From the NCBI GenBank assembly GCA_047967505.1, contig CM106539.1: DNA of 64,000 nucleotides. One strand, given 5' to 3'. A program made the translations under genes and the position numbers. The DNA is from Dipteris shenzhenensis. Lineage: Eukaryota; Polypodiophyta; Polypodiopsida; Gleicheniales. This document shows positions 23,375-33,578 of this stretch, one piece after another. Below the pieces are notes generated by a model. It saw nothing but the letters and a program-made list of their open reading frames with translations, made no database searches and was not told the DNA's origin. Position 1 is the stretch's first letter. The number at the start of each line of letters is the position of its first letter.

Positions 23375-24140
23375 TCATTGCAAGACCAAATCTTCCTAAT
23401 CCTTGGTGCTTTGAATTTTAGGCAGCAAAATTTGGCTACATGGCCAAATCTTCACAGACCATGGTGCTTTGAAAGGGAGATAGCAAGATTTGTCCACACA
23501 ACCAAATCTCCCGAGATGCTGGTGCTTTCAAGAAGCCATCAAGATTTATCCACACATCCAAATCTACTTAGACCTTGTTGCTTTGAAAGAAGCCCACAAG
23601 ATTTTGCCACATGGTCAAATCTCCCCAGATCCTGGTGCTTTGAAAGGAGCCAACAAGATTTGGCCACATGGCCAAATCTCTAAGATAGTAGTGCTTTGAA
23701 AGAAGCAATAAGATTTGGCCACATGGCCAAATCTGCTCAGACCTTGGTGCTTTCAAAGAAGCTAGCAAGATTTGGATGCACGGCCAAATCCTTCGAGACC
23801 TTGGTGACTTCTTTCAAAGCACTGAGAAGATTTGTTTGTGGCGTTCTTTCAAACTTGGGGAGATTTGGTCGTGTGGCCAAATCTTGTAGGCTTTTTTCAA
23901 AGCACTAGGGTATGGAGAGTTTTGGCTGTGCAACCTCCTCTTGCATGCTTCTTTCAAATCACCAGGTTCTGGGAGATTTGGCCATGTGGCCAAATCTTTC
24001 AAAGCATTAGGGTTTGGGAAGATTTTGCCGTGCTACCAAATGTTGCTAGCTTCTTTCAAATCACTAGGAAGATTTGGCCACATGGCCAAATCTTCTTTCA
24101 AATCACTAGGAAGATTTGGCCATATGGACAAATCTTCAAA
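23375..24140. repeat. E2 palindrome array, transposase side
   Basis: Repeated AGATTTGGCCACATGGCCAA-type palindromes at about 50-bp spacing, in the presumed first intron of the minus-strand gene. The spacers are related to each other and to E1 18240-18985, so this is a diverged tandem array, not a set of unique spacers. It is followed by a short AAATTTAAAATT tract. Confidence 0.85.
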
Positions 24141-24486
24141 CGTTAAATTTAAAAATTGAAAATCTAGATTTTAAAATTTAAAGTTCAAAATTCAAAATTC
24201 AAAATCTAAAATAAAAAATTCAAATTTCAAGTTTCAAGTTTCAAATTTTGAAATTCAAATCTAGAGATCCTACTTTCAAAAAAATCGTACATGCTTTTCT
24301 TGATTCACGCTATTACACTTTAAAATCATACTATTACTTTAAAAGCAAACTAGAAAATCTAAAACTATTAAAAAACCAAAACTTTAAAAGGCAAAGCTAA
24401 ACAAACCTTTTAAACCAAGCATAAAAAGTAAACCTATGAGAAGGAATTGAATTCGTCTTCATGGGCGATCAAGTGCTAGGCTCACC

Positions 24487-25465
24487 TTGTTCTCTCCCTT
24501 CCTAGATCTCCAATGTGTACCTAGGGTGGTTTGAGAGCTTTAGGACAATGTCTTAGATGGGGTAGTTCTTGGAAAACACTCCTCCACCCTTGCTTAGCTA
24601 ATTGCAAGCAAAAAAGTTTAAAACTATGTCAAAATGAGAGGTCCCGAGAGGCTCCCTATCCCAGTTTTGTCCTAGCAATGTGTAGTTAACTATGTAGGTT
24701 CTAAACTTCCATTACCAATTCAACTCTCCATAGATTCCACACACAATAGTTGGATTAGAAAGAGGTCTTTTTTTTTTTTTTTTTTTTTTGCTCTACATGC
24801 TTTTGGGGGGATTGCTCCTTCCCCCCAAAACATGCTTTTGGGGGAATTGCTCCTTCCCTCTATGACGCTGTTCCTTCCCCCCGTGATGCTATTTTCGGCC
24901 TACTTCTTCTTGCGGCCCCTCGCGACACTGCTCCTTCTCTCCACCACGCTGCTCCTTCCTCGAAGTTGCTCCTCCCCTCTGCAACGTTGCTCCTTCCCTC
25001 CACCATGTTGCTCCTTCCCTCCGTGATGCTACTCCTTCCCCCCATGACGCTGTTTTTGGCCTGCTTCTTCTTGCGGCCCCTCCGCGACACTGCTCCTTCT
25101 CTCCACCACACTACTCCTTCCCTCCGCGATGCTACTCCTTCCCCCCACGACACTGTTTTCGGCCTGCTTCTTCTTGCAGGGCACTATTTCGGCCTGTTTC
25201 CTCTTCCTCCGCACAGTTCTGACCTTTCCTCCATGCTGTTTTGGCCTATTTCTTCTTGCGGAGCACTGCTTCGGACTGTTTCTTCTTCCTCTGCATAGTT
25301 TCGGCCTGCTCTTGCCTTCAGTGGCAGGTTTCCTTTGATTGACAACGCTCCTTGGGTAGGCACAAAGGACAAATCTATTTCTTCTTCACAGCCCTCAGCA
25401 GCCCGCTCTTTCCAAACGAGATCTCATCTTGACGAAATTCAAACAGCACAAGCTCACAAACAACA
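24487..25465. promoter_or_regulatory. Presumed shared divergent promoter/5' region of E2
   Basis: Lies between the first exons of two divergent genes. On minus the donor-like ACAAG|GTGAGC is near 24487; on plus the ATG at 25466 begins a short exon. It contains the unoccupied target (24541-24575), a T20 run (24770-24789) and a pyrimidine-rich minisatellite (about 24840-25340; words CTCCTTCCCTCC, GCGATGCTACT, TTCGGCCTGCTTCTTCTTGC). The ORFs over the minisatellite are repeat artefacts. The promoter assignment is inferred from gene geometry only. Confidence 0.4.
24541..24575. other. Unoccupied E2 target sequence inside E2
   Basis: Reads ...CTTAGATGGGGTAGTTCTTGG... without interruption. In E1 the same sequence is split by E2 after CTTAGATGGG (19490) and resumes as TGGGGTAGTTCTTGG (33579). 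It serves as an internal empty-site control defining the exact insertion point and the 4-bp duplication. Confidence 0.9.
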
Positions 25466-25559
25466 ATGGCTACTCAATCATCCAAGTAAGAAAACGAAAG
25501 AAATCGAAAGTGTACCTAATTCAAATTTGAATCTTAAGATTTGAATTTTAAATTTTAAA

Positions 25560-26960
25560 TGGGGAGATTTGGCCATGCGGCCAAATCTTCTGGCTTCTTT
25601 CAAAACATACAAGATTTGGCTGTACGGCCAAATCTCCCTAGATCTTGGTGATTTCAAAGAAGCTATAAAGATTTGGCATCATAACTAAATCTTCCTAAAC
25701 CTTGCTGCTTTGAAAAGATTTGGCCACACAACCAAATCTTCCTCGACACTCGTGATTAGAAAGAAGATAGCAAGATTTGGCCGCATGACCAAATCTCCCT
25801 AGATCCTTGTGATTAGAAAGAAGCTAGCAAGATTTGGCTGCATGGCCAAATCTCCTTAGACCCAGGTGATTTAAAAGAAGCTAAAAAGATTTGGCATCAC
25901 AACCAAATCTCCCCAAATCCTGCTGCTTTGAAAAGATTTGGCCGCATAGCCAAATCTCCCTAGACACTTGTGATGAGAAAGAAGCTAGCCACATAGTCGA
26001 ATCTCCCTAAGCCCTCGTGACTTATAAAAATCTAGAAAGATTTCGCATCGTAGCCAAATCTCCCCAAACCTTAGTGCTTTGAAAACTTGGTGCTTTGAAA
26101 AGACTTGGCTGCATGGCCAAATCTCCCCAAACCTGGAGCTTTGAAAAGATTTGGCTGCATGGCCAAATCTTCCTAAACCTGTGCTTTGAAAAGAATTGGC
26201 CGCACGGCCAAATCTCCATAGACCTTTATGATTAGAAAGAAGCTAGCAAGATTTGACCACATATAAATCTCACCAAACCCTGGTGCTTTGAAAAGATTTG
26301 GCTGCACGGCCAAATCTCCATAGACCCTTGTGATTAGAAAGAAGCTAGCAAGATTTGGCCACACGGCCAAATCTCCCTAAACCTGGTGCTTTGAAAAGAT
26401 TTGGCTGCATGACCAAATCTCTCTAAACCTGGTGCTTTGAAAAGAATTGGCCGCACGGCCAAATCTCCCTAAACCTAGTGCTTTGAAAAGAATTGGCCGC
26501 ACGGCCAAATCTCCATAGACCCTTGTGATTGGAAAGAAGCTAGCAAGATTTGACCGCACACAAATCTCCCCAAACCCTGGTTTGAAAAGATTTGGCCGCA
26601 CGACCAAATCTCCATAGACCCTCGTGATTAGAAAGAAGCTAGCAAGATTTGGCCGCACGGCCAAATCTCCCTAAACCCAAGTGATTTAAAAGAAGCTAGA
26701 AAGATTTGACTGATTTGAAAGAAGCTAGCAAGATTTGGTTGCACAGCCAAATCTCTCCAGACCCTAGTGCTTTGAAAGAAGCCCACAAGATCTGGACACA
26801 AGGCCAAATCTCCCCAAACTTTGGTGCTTTGAAAGAAGCCCATATGATTTGGCCACACATCCAAACCTCCCCTTTCAGTGCTTTAAAAGAAGCCCATAAG
26901 ATTTGGCTGCACGGCCAAATCTCCCTAGTGCAGCCAAATCTCCCTAGAGTCTAGTGCTTT
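25560..26960. repeat. E2 palindrome array, methylase side
   Basis: Roughly 25 copies of AGATTTGGCCGCACGGCCAA-type palindromes, at 45-60-bp spacing, with spacers such as CCCTCGTGATTAGAAAGAAGC. The array lies wholly within the presumed first intron (25486-27088) of the methylase gene. The core TTTGGCC-nnnn-GGCCAAA is better conserved than the spacers. E1 has a shorter version (34780-35600), so copy number varies. Confidence 0.85.
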
Positions 26961-28302
26961 CCAAATCTACTACTATGTCTAGTGTCAATTCTAGATTCTA
27001 TTTCAGATATGTTTATCGATAATGTGTTTTGTCTAACATTAAAGATTATAAAGATGATAGTTTGTATATTGCTTGGGTTTTTTTATAGGAAAGACACAAA
27101 TGTGAAGAAGGTTGAGAAAGTTGTAAGTGGATTTGCAGAAAAAAGCATACCTTGGTACTTTGACATATATAGTATTGAGGGAGCACAGTTGACACGTGTT
27201 CACTTATTTGTTTTGTTACCTAATAAAAGTGCATACACTTGTGTTGGATCGGTACATCAAATCACTGAAGATGTGGTTGGAAAAGAGGGAGATATTGGAT
27301 TGTTGATCATTATAAATCAAAATAAGAAGTTTCTCTTGGATCCCAACGATTATGAAGCATCTCGTATGAAGTCTGATGTAGATGACAACATGCACTCAAG
27401 AGGTTGGATAAGTGTTGAATCAATTGATGGAAATGAAATTGACACAGTGACAACAATCATTGAATCATATCGCAAAGTTTTAGCAACATTAAAGAAGCGT
27501 AAGAGTGGAGAAGATAGTGGGGAAGATAGTGGGGAAGGAACAAAGAAAGGAAAATCGGTCGACTGTGGTTCAAGCACCAGGTGGTAGCAGAGAAGGGGCA
27601 AAGAAAGGAAAGCTAACTATAGTTGATGTACCACAAGAAGGAACACCTCCAGAGGGTATGCTAGCAGTTGTGGAAAGAAGTAGTGGTAGTGAATTGGAGC
27701 CAAGTGGAAAGGTCATAGGAAAAAAACGGCAAAAGAAACCATCAGGCTTGGTGGAATATGAAAAATACTACCCATTCAGGTTGCATGCAACATTTTCAAT
27801 TCCAATTACAAGATGTCAAAAAGCTCCTCCAAGCTATGTATATAGAGGGTTGAACAAAGAGCATGTGGAGAAGCTTGCTGCAGACTTCGGTTATAACTCT
27901 AGGCCTCCTGCCACTGTAGCAGATTTAATGCCTTTCAATCCTGAAACAAAGCAGCCCCTAGAAAGGGTAGATAAAAAGGATTTAACCAAGTGCCACTACT
28001 GGATACTATCTGGACAACATTCAATATATGCTGCTAAAATATTCACATCTAATGATGATAACAGCACAGCCCAAAGAAAGAACTACTACCGCACCTGCCA
28101 GGTGAGGATTGTAGTGAATTGTCTCGCACGCTTTTGTGTGGAGATATCAAAGATGGCAAACCTGGAGTCTCAAAATATCTTGAGACAATCTCCATATATT
28201 GATATACTTAAGCAGGTGAGGGGACAATGGATTCTCTTTAACAAACCCAAGAAAGCACAACAAGGGCTTGCAAAAGGACATCCAGATCGTGAGAATTGGG
28301 AT

Positions 28303-28387
28303 GTAAGTACAGATTTTAATTATGAATCATTTTTTACAAGTCGATTTTCGTAATTATTGCATTCTAATGGATTCATATATTTTGCAG
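28303..28387 (+). other. 85-bp intron in the methylase gene
   Basis: Donor GTAAGT after codon GAT at 28302, acceptor ATTTTGCAG ending at 28387. It is AT-rich with in-frame stops. Removing it joins ENWD to AFIDTGKV in phase 0. This supports expression from a nuclear, spliced transcript in the ancestor. Confidence 0.75.
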
Positions 28388-29911
28388 GCTTTCATTGACA
28401 CTGGCAAGGTAACATTGGGCAATAGCTTTGCCACGAAGGATGTACATATGATAATCACAAGCGATGCCATTTATGATGGTTGGATCTCCATCCTTGAGGA
28501 TTACATTGCAAGCAAATATTCACAAGATGGAAAATGCCATAGGCAACCCACAGTCTCAATGTTTAGATGCTTGCGTGGATTGAGTGATAATCAAATTGGT
28601 CAAATTCAAAATGACATTAAGGAAGGTAGAGTAGTCATAGCTAAAACAAAGACTAATGCCATGATTCTTGATATTGAAGGACGAGTTATGCAGATCAAGA
28701 GAGATGCTGCACTATAAGAAGAACTTTATATGTTTATATCTGCAGAATGGCCTTCTTTAATATTGAAAAATTGGGATGAGTGCAGATTACATTTTAAAAT
28801 TACTCCAGAATTGTATCATCGGATTCATGGTTGCTCTGACTCATGGTCAAAAGTGAAGCTTTAACAGGGCAAGGAAACTCCACCATTGCCTAATGCTGCA
28901 AAGGGGTATCTGAGGTGGATTATGTGACAAAGTGAAGGTGCAAGTCATGGACCAAATTCCACCCGGCCTTGGAGGTTCTACACAGTCGGTTCAAACATGG
29001 AGGGAATGGAATTTATACATAATGTGTACCAAGAGCCAATGGCAATAGGGGTTGCCTTTTTGGATGTAATGTATGGACCAAGCAGAAGTAGAAATTGGAA
29101 TGAGGATCGCTTTGAGTGTCTGTTGAAAAGCTTGATGACAATCGCTTCTCCCCCAGTGCAATTCCTTCTTGTGGTGTTCTTGACCATGGATCATGTATCA
29201 TATTTGAAGAATGCATTAAATAAGACATGCGGACAATGTAAAATACACTTCGGTTGCGTTAATTTTGAAACTGCAAATATATTTGTCACTGGATCTATGG
29301 ATGGCTTAATTGCCTGTGTACTGGTAAGCAAGGAAAAGCATTTCAACGATATTGAGCGCTATACCAATGCACAATGTAAGCCATCAATATATGTTGCAGA
29401 TAAAAAATATGAAAAATAAAGTAGTGCAGAAGAATCAAGTGATGAGGATGATGATGACGAGGATGATGATGATGAATTTGACATTGAATTGTCCTTGAAA
29501 AGAAAACGTTCAAGTATCATGAAAGACATGATCATGGGTTTCTGTCGAGAAGATGAGTATGTATTGGACTTGTTCTCTGAGGGGCTTGCTGCAATAGAGT
29601 CTCTTTCTTGTAAGAGGCGTGTTGTTTCAGTTATTGAGACTTATGAGGAGTTGGCAAAGGTTGAAAGTATATGTTGCACGTATGCTTACAGTAATCATGA
29701 AATTTGACAATGGGCTGGCTTGCAAGAACCAATATTGGCAATAGAGGGGGTGCCAAAAGAAGATGATACAATTGAAGGTGGAGGGGATAAAGAAATTGAT
29801 ACCATACCAGGACAAAAAGAGCTTTAACCCTTCAATGAAGAGCAGCGTGAGCATTTACAAAAACACGCTTCAAAGTTTTGGGAAACAGAAGAGGAAGCAA
29901 CAGGTCCTTGA

Positions 29912-30617
29912 AATTGTCCTTTTATATGGTGTTCGTGTTTTCCATATGTTATCTTGCTATATTCTCCATATGATGTATTAATTTTGTTCCAAAGATCTTT
30001 TAATATTTCTTGGAAATTTCTTCTATCTCATTGCCATAATTCAAACATTCATATGTATTCTTGAATATGTTTTATTTTCTATATTTCATGAAAAGATGTG
30101 TTTGCATGTTGTAATACCTTCGGAGTGTGATACACATCCAAATTTATTTATGAGTTCATAAATGTTTAAAAGTGTGTTGAGTCTTGATCGTGATGAATGA
30201 ATTACTGTAAATTGTTGTTTCTATCCTTATTCACTTCATATGAATGCTCAAATATTTTTTGGCTGCTTGGCCAAATATTTTCTTAGTGGGAACACTCGGG
30301 CAATGCTAGATAATATTGGACTCCACTCTATCTATTACGCAAAGGTTTTTGGCATTGTAAGGATATGTAGTTTTGGGGATTAAAATAACTTGAAAGGGTA
30401 TAGATTCAACAACTTTAGGGGGTATACTAAGCATATGAACATGAATGCTTTCTTTTTTTTAGTATTCCAATTTTGTTTTGAAAAAGAAAAACATGAATGC
30501 TTTCACACAAACAAATTGCATTGAGAGCACACAACCTAAAGTTTGACAATTTGGTTTTCCATCTCAATCTTCAGTTTGTTTCTACTTATGAATTTCATTT
30601 CCTTGTTTATCAACAGA
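29912..30617. other. Gap between the methylase and HAD sequences in E2
   Basis: AT-rich, no coding signal. One isolated palindrome (AATATTTTTTGGCTGCTTGG CCAAATATTTT, 30250-30281) resembles those of the arrays. The region could be the 3' untranslated region of the methylase gene or an intron if methylase, HAD and SET were one gene. Confidence 0.4.
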
Positions 30618-31906
30618 TATTGGCCATCTCAATTTCACATCGCTAGAAGCATTGCCTGTACATGTGACACCTGATCCAATGATTCATTATGTGCCTAATT
30701 TGAACATTAGCATGCAAGTTCCAAGCTCAACATGGTTGATTGAAAATGTTGAGGATGGAGCATCGGGCAGTTAATGTTCCATTGACAAATGTGAATGCAA
30801 GCTTAGAAGGTAAAGGAGAAGATGCAATGTCATTGTATGAAGCCAAGGTGCAGGAAGAAATCTTAGAAGGTAAAGGAGAAGACATAATGTCACCCTCAAA
30901 AATAATGTCAAAAGAGGTGATAACAAAAATAAGACTAGCAGTGATAATAGATTTGAAAGGGTTATTGCTCGAGCATTGTTTTTCGAAGTCAAATAAACAT
31001 ATGAGCTTGCACAATGGGAGGCATTGGCTTGTTCTCCATCCTGGGTGTTTAGAGTTTCTACAATGGTTGCTCGATCACTACCATGTTGGCATTTGGTCCA
31101 CTGGAGGAGAAAAGGGCATGGTGCAACACATGCTAGACACTTTGGAGCATCATGTTAATAGAAAGTTACATTTCTTCATGGTTTGGAGTGCGATGGCATG
31201 CCACAAGCATACAAAGAGTAGAATCATTTGACCAGATAGGATGAATGTGGAAGCGGAGTTTAAACCATTAATGAGAGTGTGGTGTTGTTTTAAAGAGAAA
31301 TGCAAACCAGCCAGAATAGTGTTCATTGATGTTTTGCCTTACACGGGTTGTGTTAATCCAATAGAAAATTGCATTTTCCCTACAAAATTTGATATAGATT
31401 ATGGTGATTCTATTTTGCTTCATGAGTTATTATCGTACCTACAGATGCTAGATGATGCAGTAGATGTGCGTAGTGCCATCTCTTCTAATAGATTTGGTCA
31501 AGCTCCGATTGTTGAAGGGCATGATATGTTCTATTATTTTCAACCAGTGATCCTTGAATTCAAAGAAAAAAACAAAGAAGTTCTCGAAAGGATGAATGTC
31601 GAATCTCATATGTCTACTCGTAGTTCAAAAAAAGATACAGAGAAAGGTATTACTTCACCTATAACCAAAACTAGAGTGAGAGGGACTTGTCCTACTACAA
31701 GAAGTATGGTGCATGCTCAACATGTTACATTGAATGAAGAGGAAGAATGCATGCTAGGAAAAATTGCCAAAATGGGGCCATTGAAAGATAGTGAGGCAAA
31801 ATGCTTTGCTATGGTTCTTGGATGCAAGGAAAGGGGAATCACTACCGATGCTGCAAGGGCATTCTTAGCCAACTTGATTCGATTTTATTGCATAGACAAC
31901 CCTTAG
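30618..31906 (+). pseudogene. FCP1/NLI-like HAD phosphatase domain (degenerate)
   Basis: A reading frame starts after an acceptor-like TATCAACAG (30616) and shifts once near 30765. From about 30930 it shows the FCP1-homology pattern: LAVIIDLKGLLLEHC (family DxDG; first Asp kept, second is Lys), HPGCLEFLQWLLDHYHVGIW, STGGEKGMV, and FIDVLPYTGCVNPIENCIFP (family F(I/L)DDSP..NP.N.I.P). A TGA at 31229 breaks the frame. The C-terminus (31600-31906) has basic and acidic stretches and no known domain. FCP1-like enzymes dephosphorylate Ser/Thr, classically the RNA polymerase II tail. The Lys substitution suggests a non-catalytic or decayed domain. It may be a separate gene or part of one long transcript. 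Confidence 0.6.
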
Positions 31907-32159
31907 GGAATGTGAGTGATCTTGTTAATTAGAGTTACAAACACAAATGCTCAACTAAAACATTTGTACCTACATTCTGATTTATATTTGGACACTATTT
32001 GGTTAGATTCGATTTGCAAAACATTATGTTTCAATTTGTTTTGTAAAAGAATTAATAGACATTGAGTTAGTACCTTGTCCAAAAAATGCTATGTGCTTTA
32101 TGATGTGAGTTTGTATTCCTCCACTAAAAGAATGATTCTTTGATTTTAAACATATGATA

Positions 32160-32820
32160 GGTGTTGCAAATTGTCTTGAAAAGTTGAAGAGCTATCTTAT
32201 TACAAATTTTGATCCTGCATCCAATGGCTTATGGAAACATAAATTGCCCATACCCATTGAGCACGTGTTTGAAATGAATGGCATCCATTATGAAGTAAAG
32301 AAATCAACAATACCTGGGGCAGGATATGGTCTTTTTGTACATACGAGCATCAAGAAAAAACAAGATTTGATGGTATATAATGGTCGAAAATTATGAAAAA
32401 AAAAAGAAATATTCCTTCCCAAGAGTCTTTAGTCATGTGGAAGATCTTGTAGTATCCAAACTCACAAACTTTGACAGCGTGGAACTTGATTTTTCTGGGA
32501 AACTTCAATATTTTTGTGGCAAATTCTCACAAACTTCAACTTGATTTTCGGGCTGTATGACGAAAATTTAAGCACAAATGTATTGTGGGAGATGTATTGT
32601 ATGGAAACATTGCTGGATATATAAATAGCTCAATGTATTATAAAGAAAGAACAATTGTTATATTTGTATACATCCCTAAACTACCACCTTGGGCTCAAAA
32701 GTCACAAGGAAATTTGAGTGCCCATGGCTACATTACTGTGCAAACCATAAAGGATATCTCCTTCGGAGATGAGCTACTTTGTGAGTATGAATACTAGTAT
32801 GGAATTGTTAATGATTATGT
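32160..32820 (+). pseudogene. SET-domain (lysine methyltransferase-like) sequence, broken
   Basis: Two blocks on plus. The first (32154-32396) has FEMNGIHYEVKKSTIPGAGYG then LFVHTSIKKKQDLMVYNG, the N-terminal SET pattern in which GxGLF precedes the first SAM-binding strand. The second (32585-32800) has GNIAGYINSS, IFVYIPKLPPWAQKSQG and ISFGDELLCEYEY, matching the NHxx..GxEL.YDY end of SET. The Asn-His pair is not clearly present. About 190 bp of disturbed sequence or an intron separates the blocks, and their frames differ. Donor-like GTGAGT after the HAD stop (31912) and acceptor-like ATGATAG (32160) hint at splicing from HAD to SET, but phases do not match, so fusion is unproven. Confidence 0.6.
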
Positions 32821-33548
32821 TAAACGATGTGGTGCAAAATTGGCTATGTGTCAATGGTTTTGATTATATTTAGTACAAGAAAGAAATTAAAAAAAAGGTT
32901 TTTATCAAGACCATGTCTCTGAGTTTCATGAGCTCTAGTGTGATGGAGAGTGTCATGAGCTCTATTGTGATGGAACGGTGTTTTTGAACACCACATTTAT
33001 ATGATGGATGTCAAAGCTCTACCATAATCCTATTGCATATGTCAATACTTCAATTTATCAACATAGAAACATATGCATTTGACATTAATTTGATAGATCT
33101 AATATACCAAATAAAAATTGATAGTTGTTGCAAGTTTAATTTTGTTTTTGAAGACCACATTTATATGATGGATGTTAAAGATCTATAACAGTCCTATTGC
33201 ATATATCAATATTGCAATTTAATTTACTCCAATGAATCTTCCTAACGCAACATCTATAAATTGGCTTTTGTTTGTGGTTTCGATGCATACGAAACAACAA
33301 ACATTTTTCTTTCACTAGCAAATCGACAAATGTTTTGGCCATGGAGCCATGTTCACATCTATTAAGGCCTTTTGCCATAGCAACATACAGAAGATTTTTG
33401 CTTGGGTTTCTAGGAATTGGGAAAGTATTGTGCATGGTCTAGTCTCCCCCAACATAATTGAAACTTGGGTCCTCAATGGAGCTAATGTTTCAATTAAAAA
33501 CATCAAATTTTACTTTTGAAGTGACTATATTTTATTTTGTGGGAATTG
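32821..33548. other. E2 right subterminal region with ~160-bp duplication
   Basis: No gene. A segment starting TTTTTGAACACCACATTTAT (32981) is repeated at 33145 (TTTTTGAAGACCACATTTAT), about 75 bp each. The first copy contains GGTGTTTTTGAACACCAC (32978-32995), the inverted partner of 19857-19875. Short ORFs on minus look incidental. Confidence 0.6.
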
Positions 33549-33578
33549 GGATTTTCCCAAATTCTCTAATATGGTGTT
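33549..33578 (-). repeat. E2 right terminal inverted repeat (30 bp)
   Basis: Reverse complement of 19491-19520 with no mismatch. It is followed by the TGGG duplication (33579-33582). Confidence 0.9.

Larger units (their letters stand above)
25466..29911 (+). pseudogene. ParB-like domain plus beta-class amino-DNA methyltransferase (broken)
   Basis: Exon 1 is ATG GCT ACT CAA TCA TCC AA (25466-25485) followed by GTAAG. Splicing to 27089 (after TTTTATAG) keeps frame (KDTNVKKVEK). Exon 2 runs to 28302, and an 85-bp intron (28303-28387) leads to exon 3, ending at 29911: about 915 residues. The N-terminal ~150 residues are unknown. A ParB-like fold is at about residues 230-330 (LNKEHVEKLAADF, WILSGQHSIYAAK). 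Then comes a motif-IV position (FLDVMYG, 29060; the family usually has DPPY) followed by motif I (VLDLFSEGLAAIES, 29560; SAM binding). The order IV then I is that of the permuted beta class. An acidic Asp/Glu run lies between them. Damage: a 4-bp insertion near 27556 and in-frame stops at 28715, 28862, 28928, 29417, 29705 and 29825. Whether it made N6-adenine or N4-cytosine cannot be told. Confidence 0.6.
19491..33578. mobile_element. Element E2: 14.1-kb TIR transposon with DNA-methylase, HAD and SET cargo
   Basis: Bounded by a perfect 30-bp terminal inverted repeat (19491-19520 and 33549-33578) and a 4-bp TGGG duplication. The interior has a minus-strand transposase-like gene (20081-23293) diverging from a plus-strand ParB-like/beta-class DNA-methyltransferase gene (25466-29911). 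Downstream are FCP1-like HAD (30618-31906) and SET (32160-32820) sequences, all on plus. Two palindrome arrays occupy the presumed first introns. I see no polymerase B, retroviral-type integrase, capsid, tyrosine recombinase or Rep-helicase, so Maverick, Crypton and Helitron are unlikely. It cannot be active as it stands because every gene contains stops. Confidence 0.85.

Noticed and set aside
24832-25298. ORFs rich in Leu/Pro/Ser over the pyrimidine minisatellite
   Set aside because: Produced by repeat composition, open on both strands, not conserved in frame with E1 33820-34340.
25560-26960. Palindrome array as a CRISPR-like array
   Set aside because: Eukaryotic context, palindromes diverged, spacers related to each other and shared with E1; no Cas genes.
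28388-29911. Stops in the methylase gene repaired by U-to-C RNA editing, as in fern organelles
   Set aside because: That editing acts on organelle transcripts; this locus is nuclear with spliceosomal introns, and E1/E2 comparison of the neighbouring gene shows ordinary C-to-T mutations.
19491-33578. E2 as a Maverick/Polinton, Helitron, Crypton or KDZ element
   Set aside because: No polymerase B, capsid, Rep-helicase or tyrosine recombinase; the transposase region matches DUF7869-like patterns and not KDZ motifs, and the 4-bp TSD is not the 8 bp reported for Zisupton. KDZ kinship at fold level cannot be excluded.
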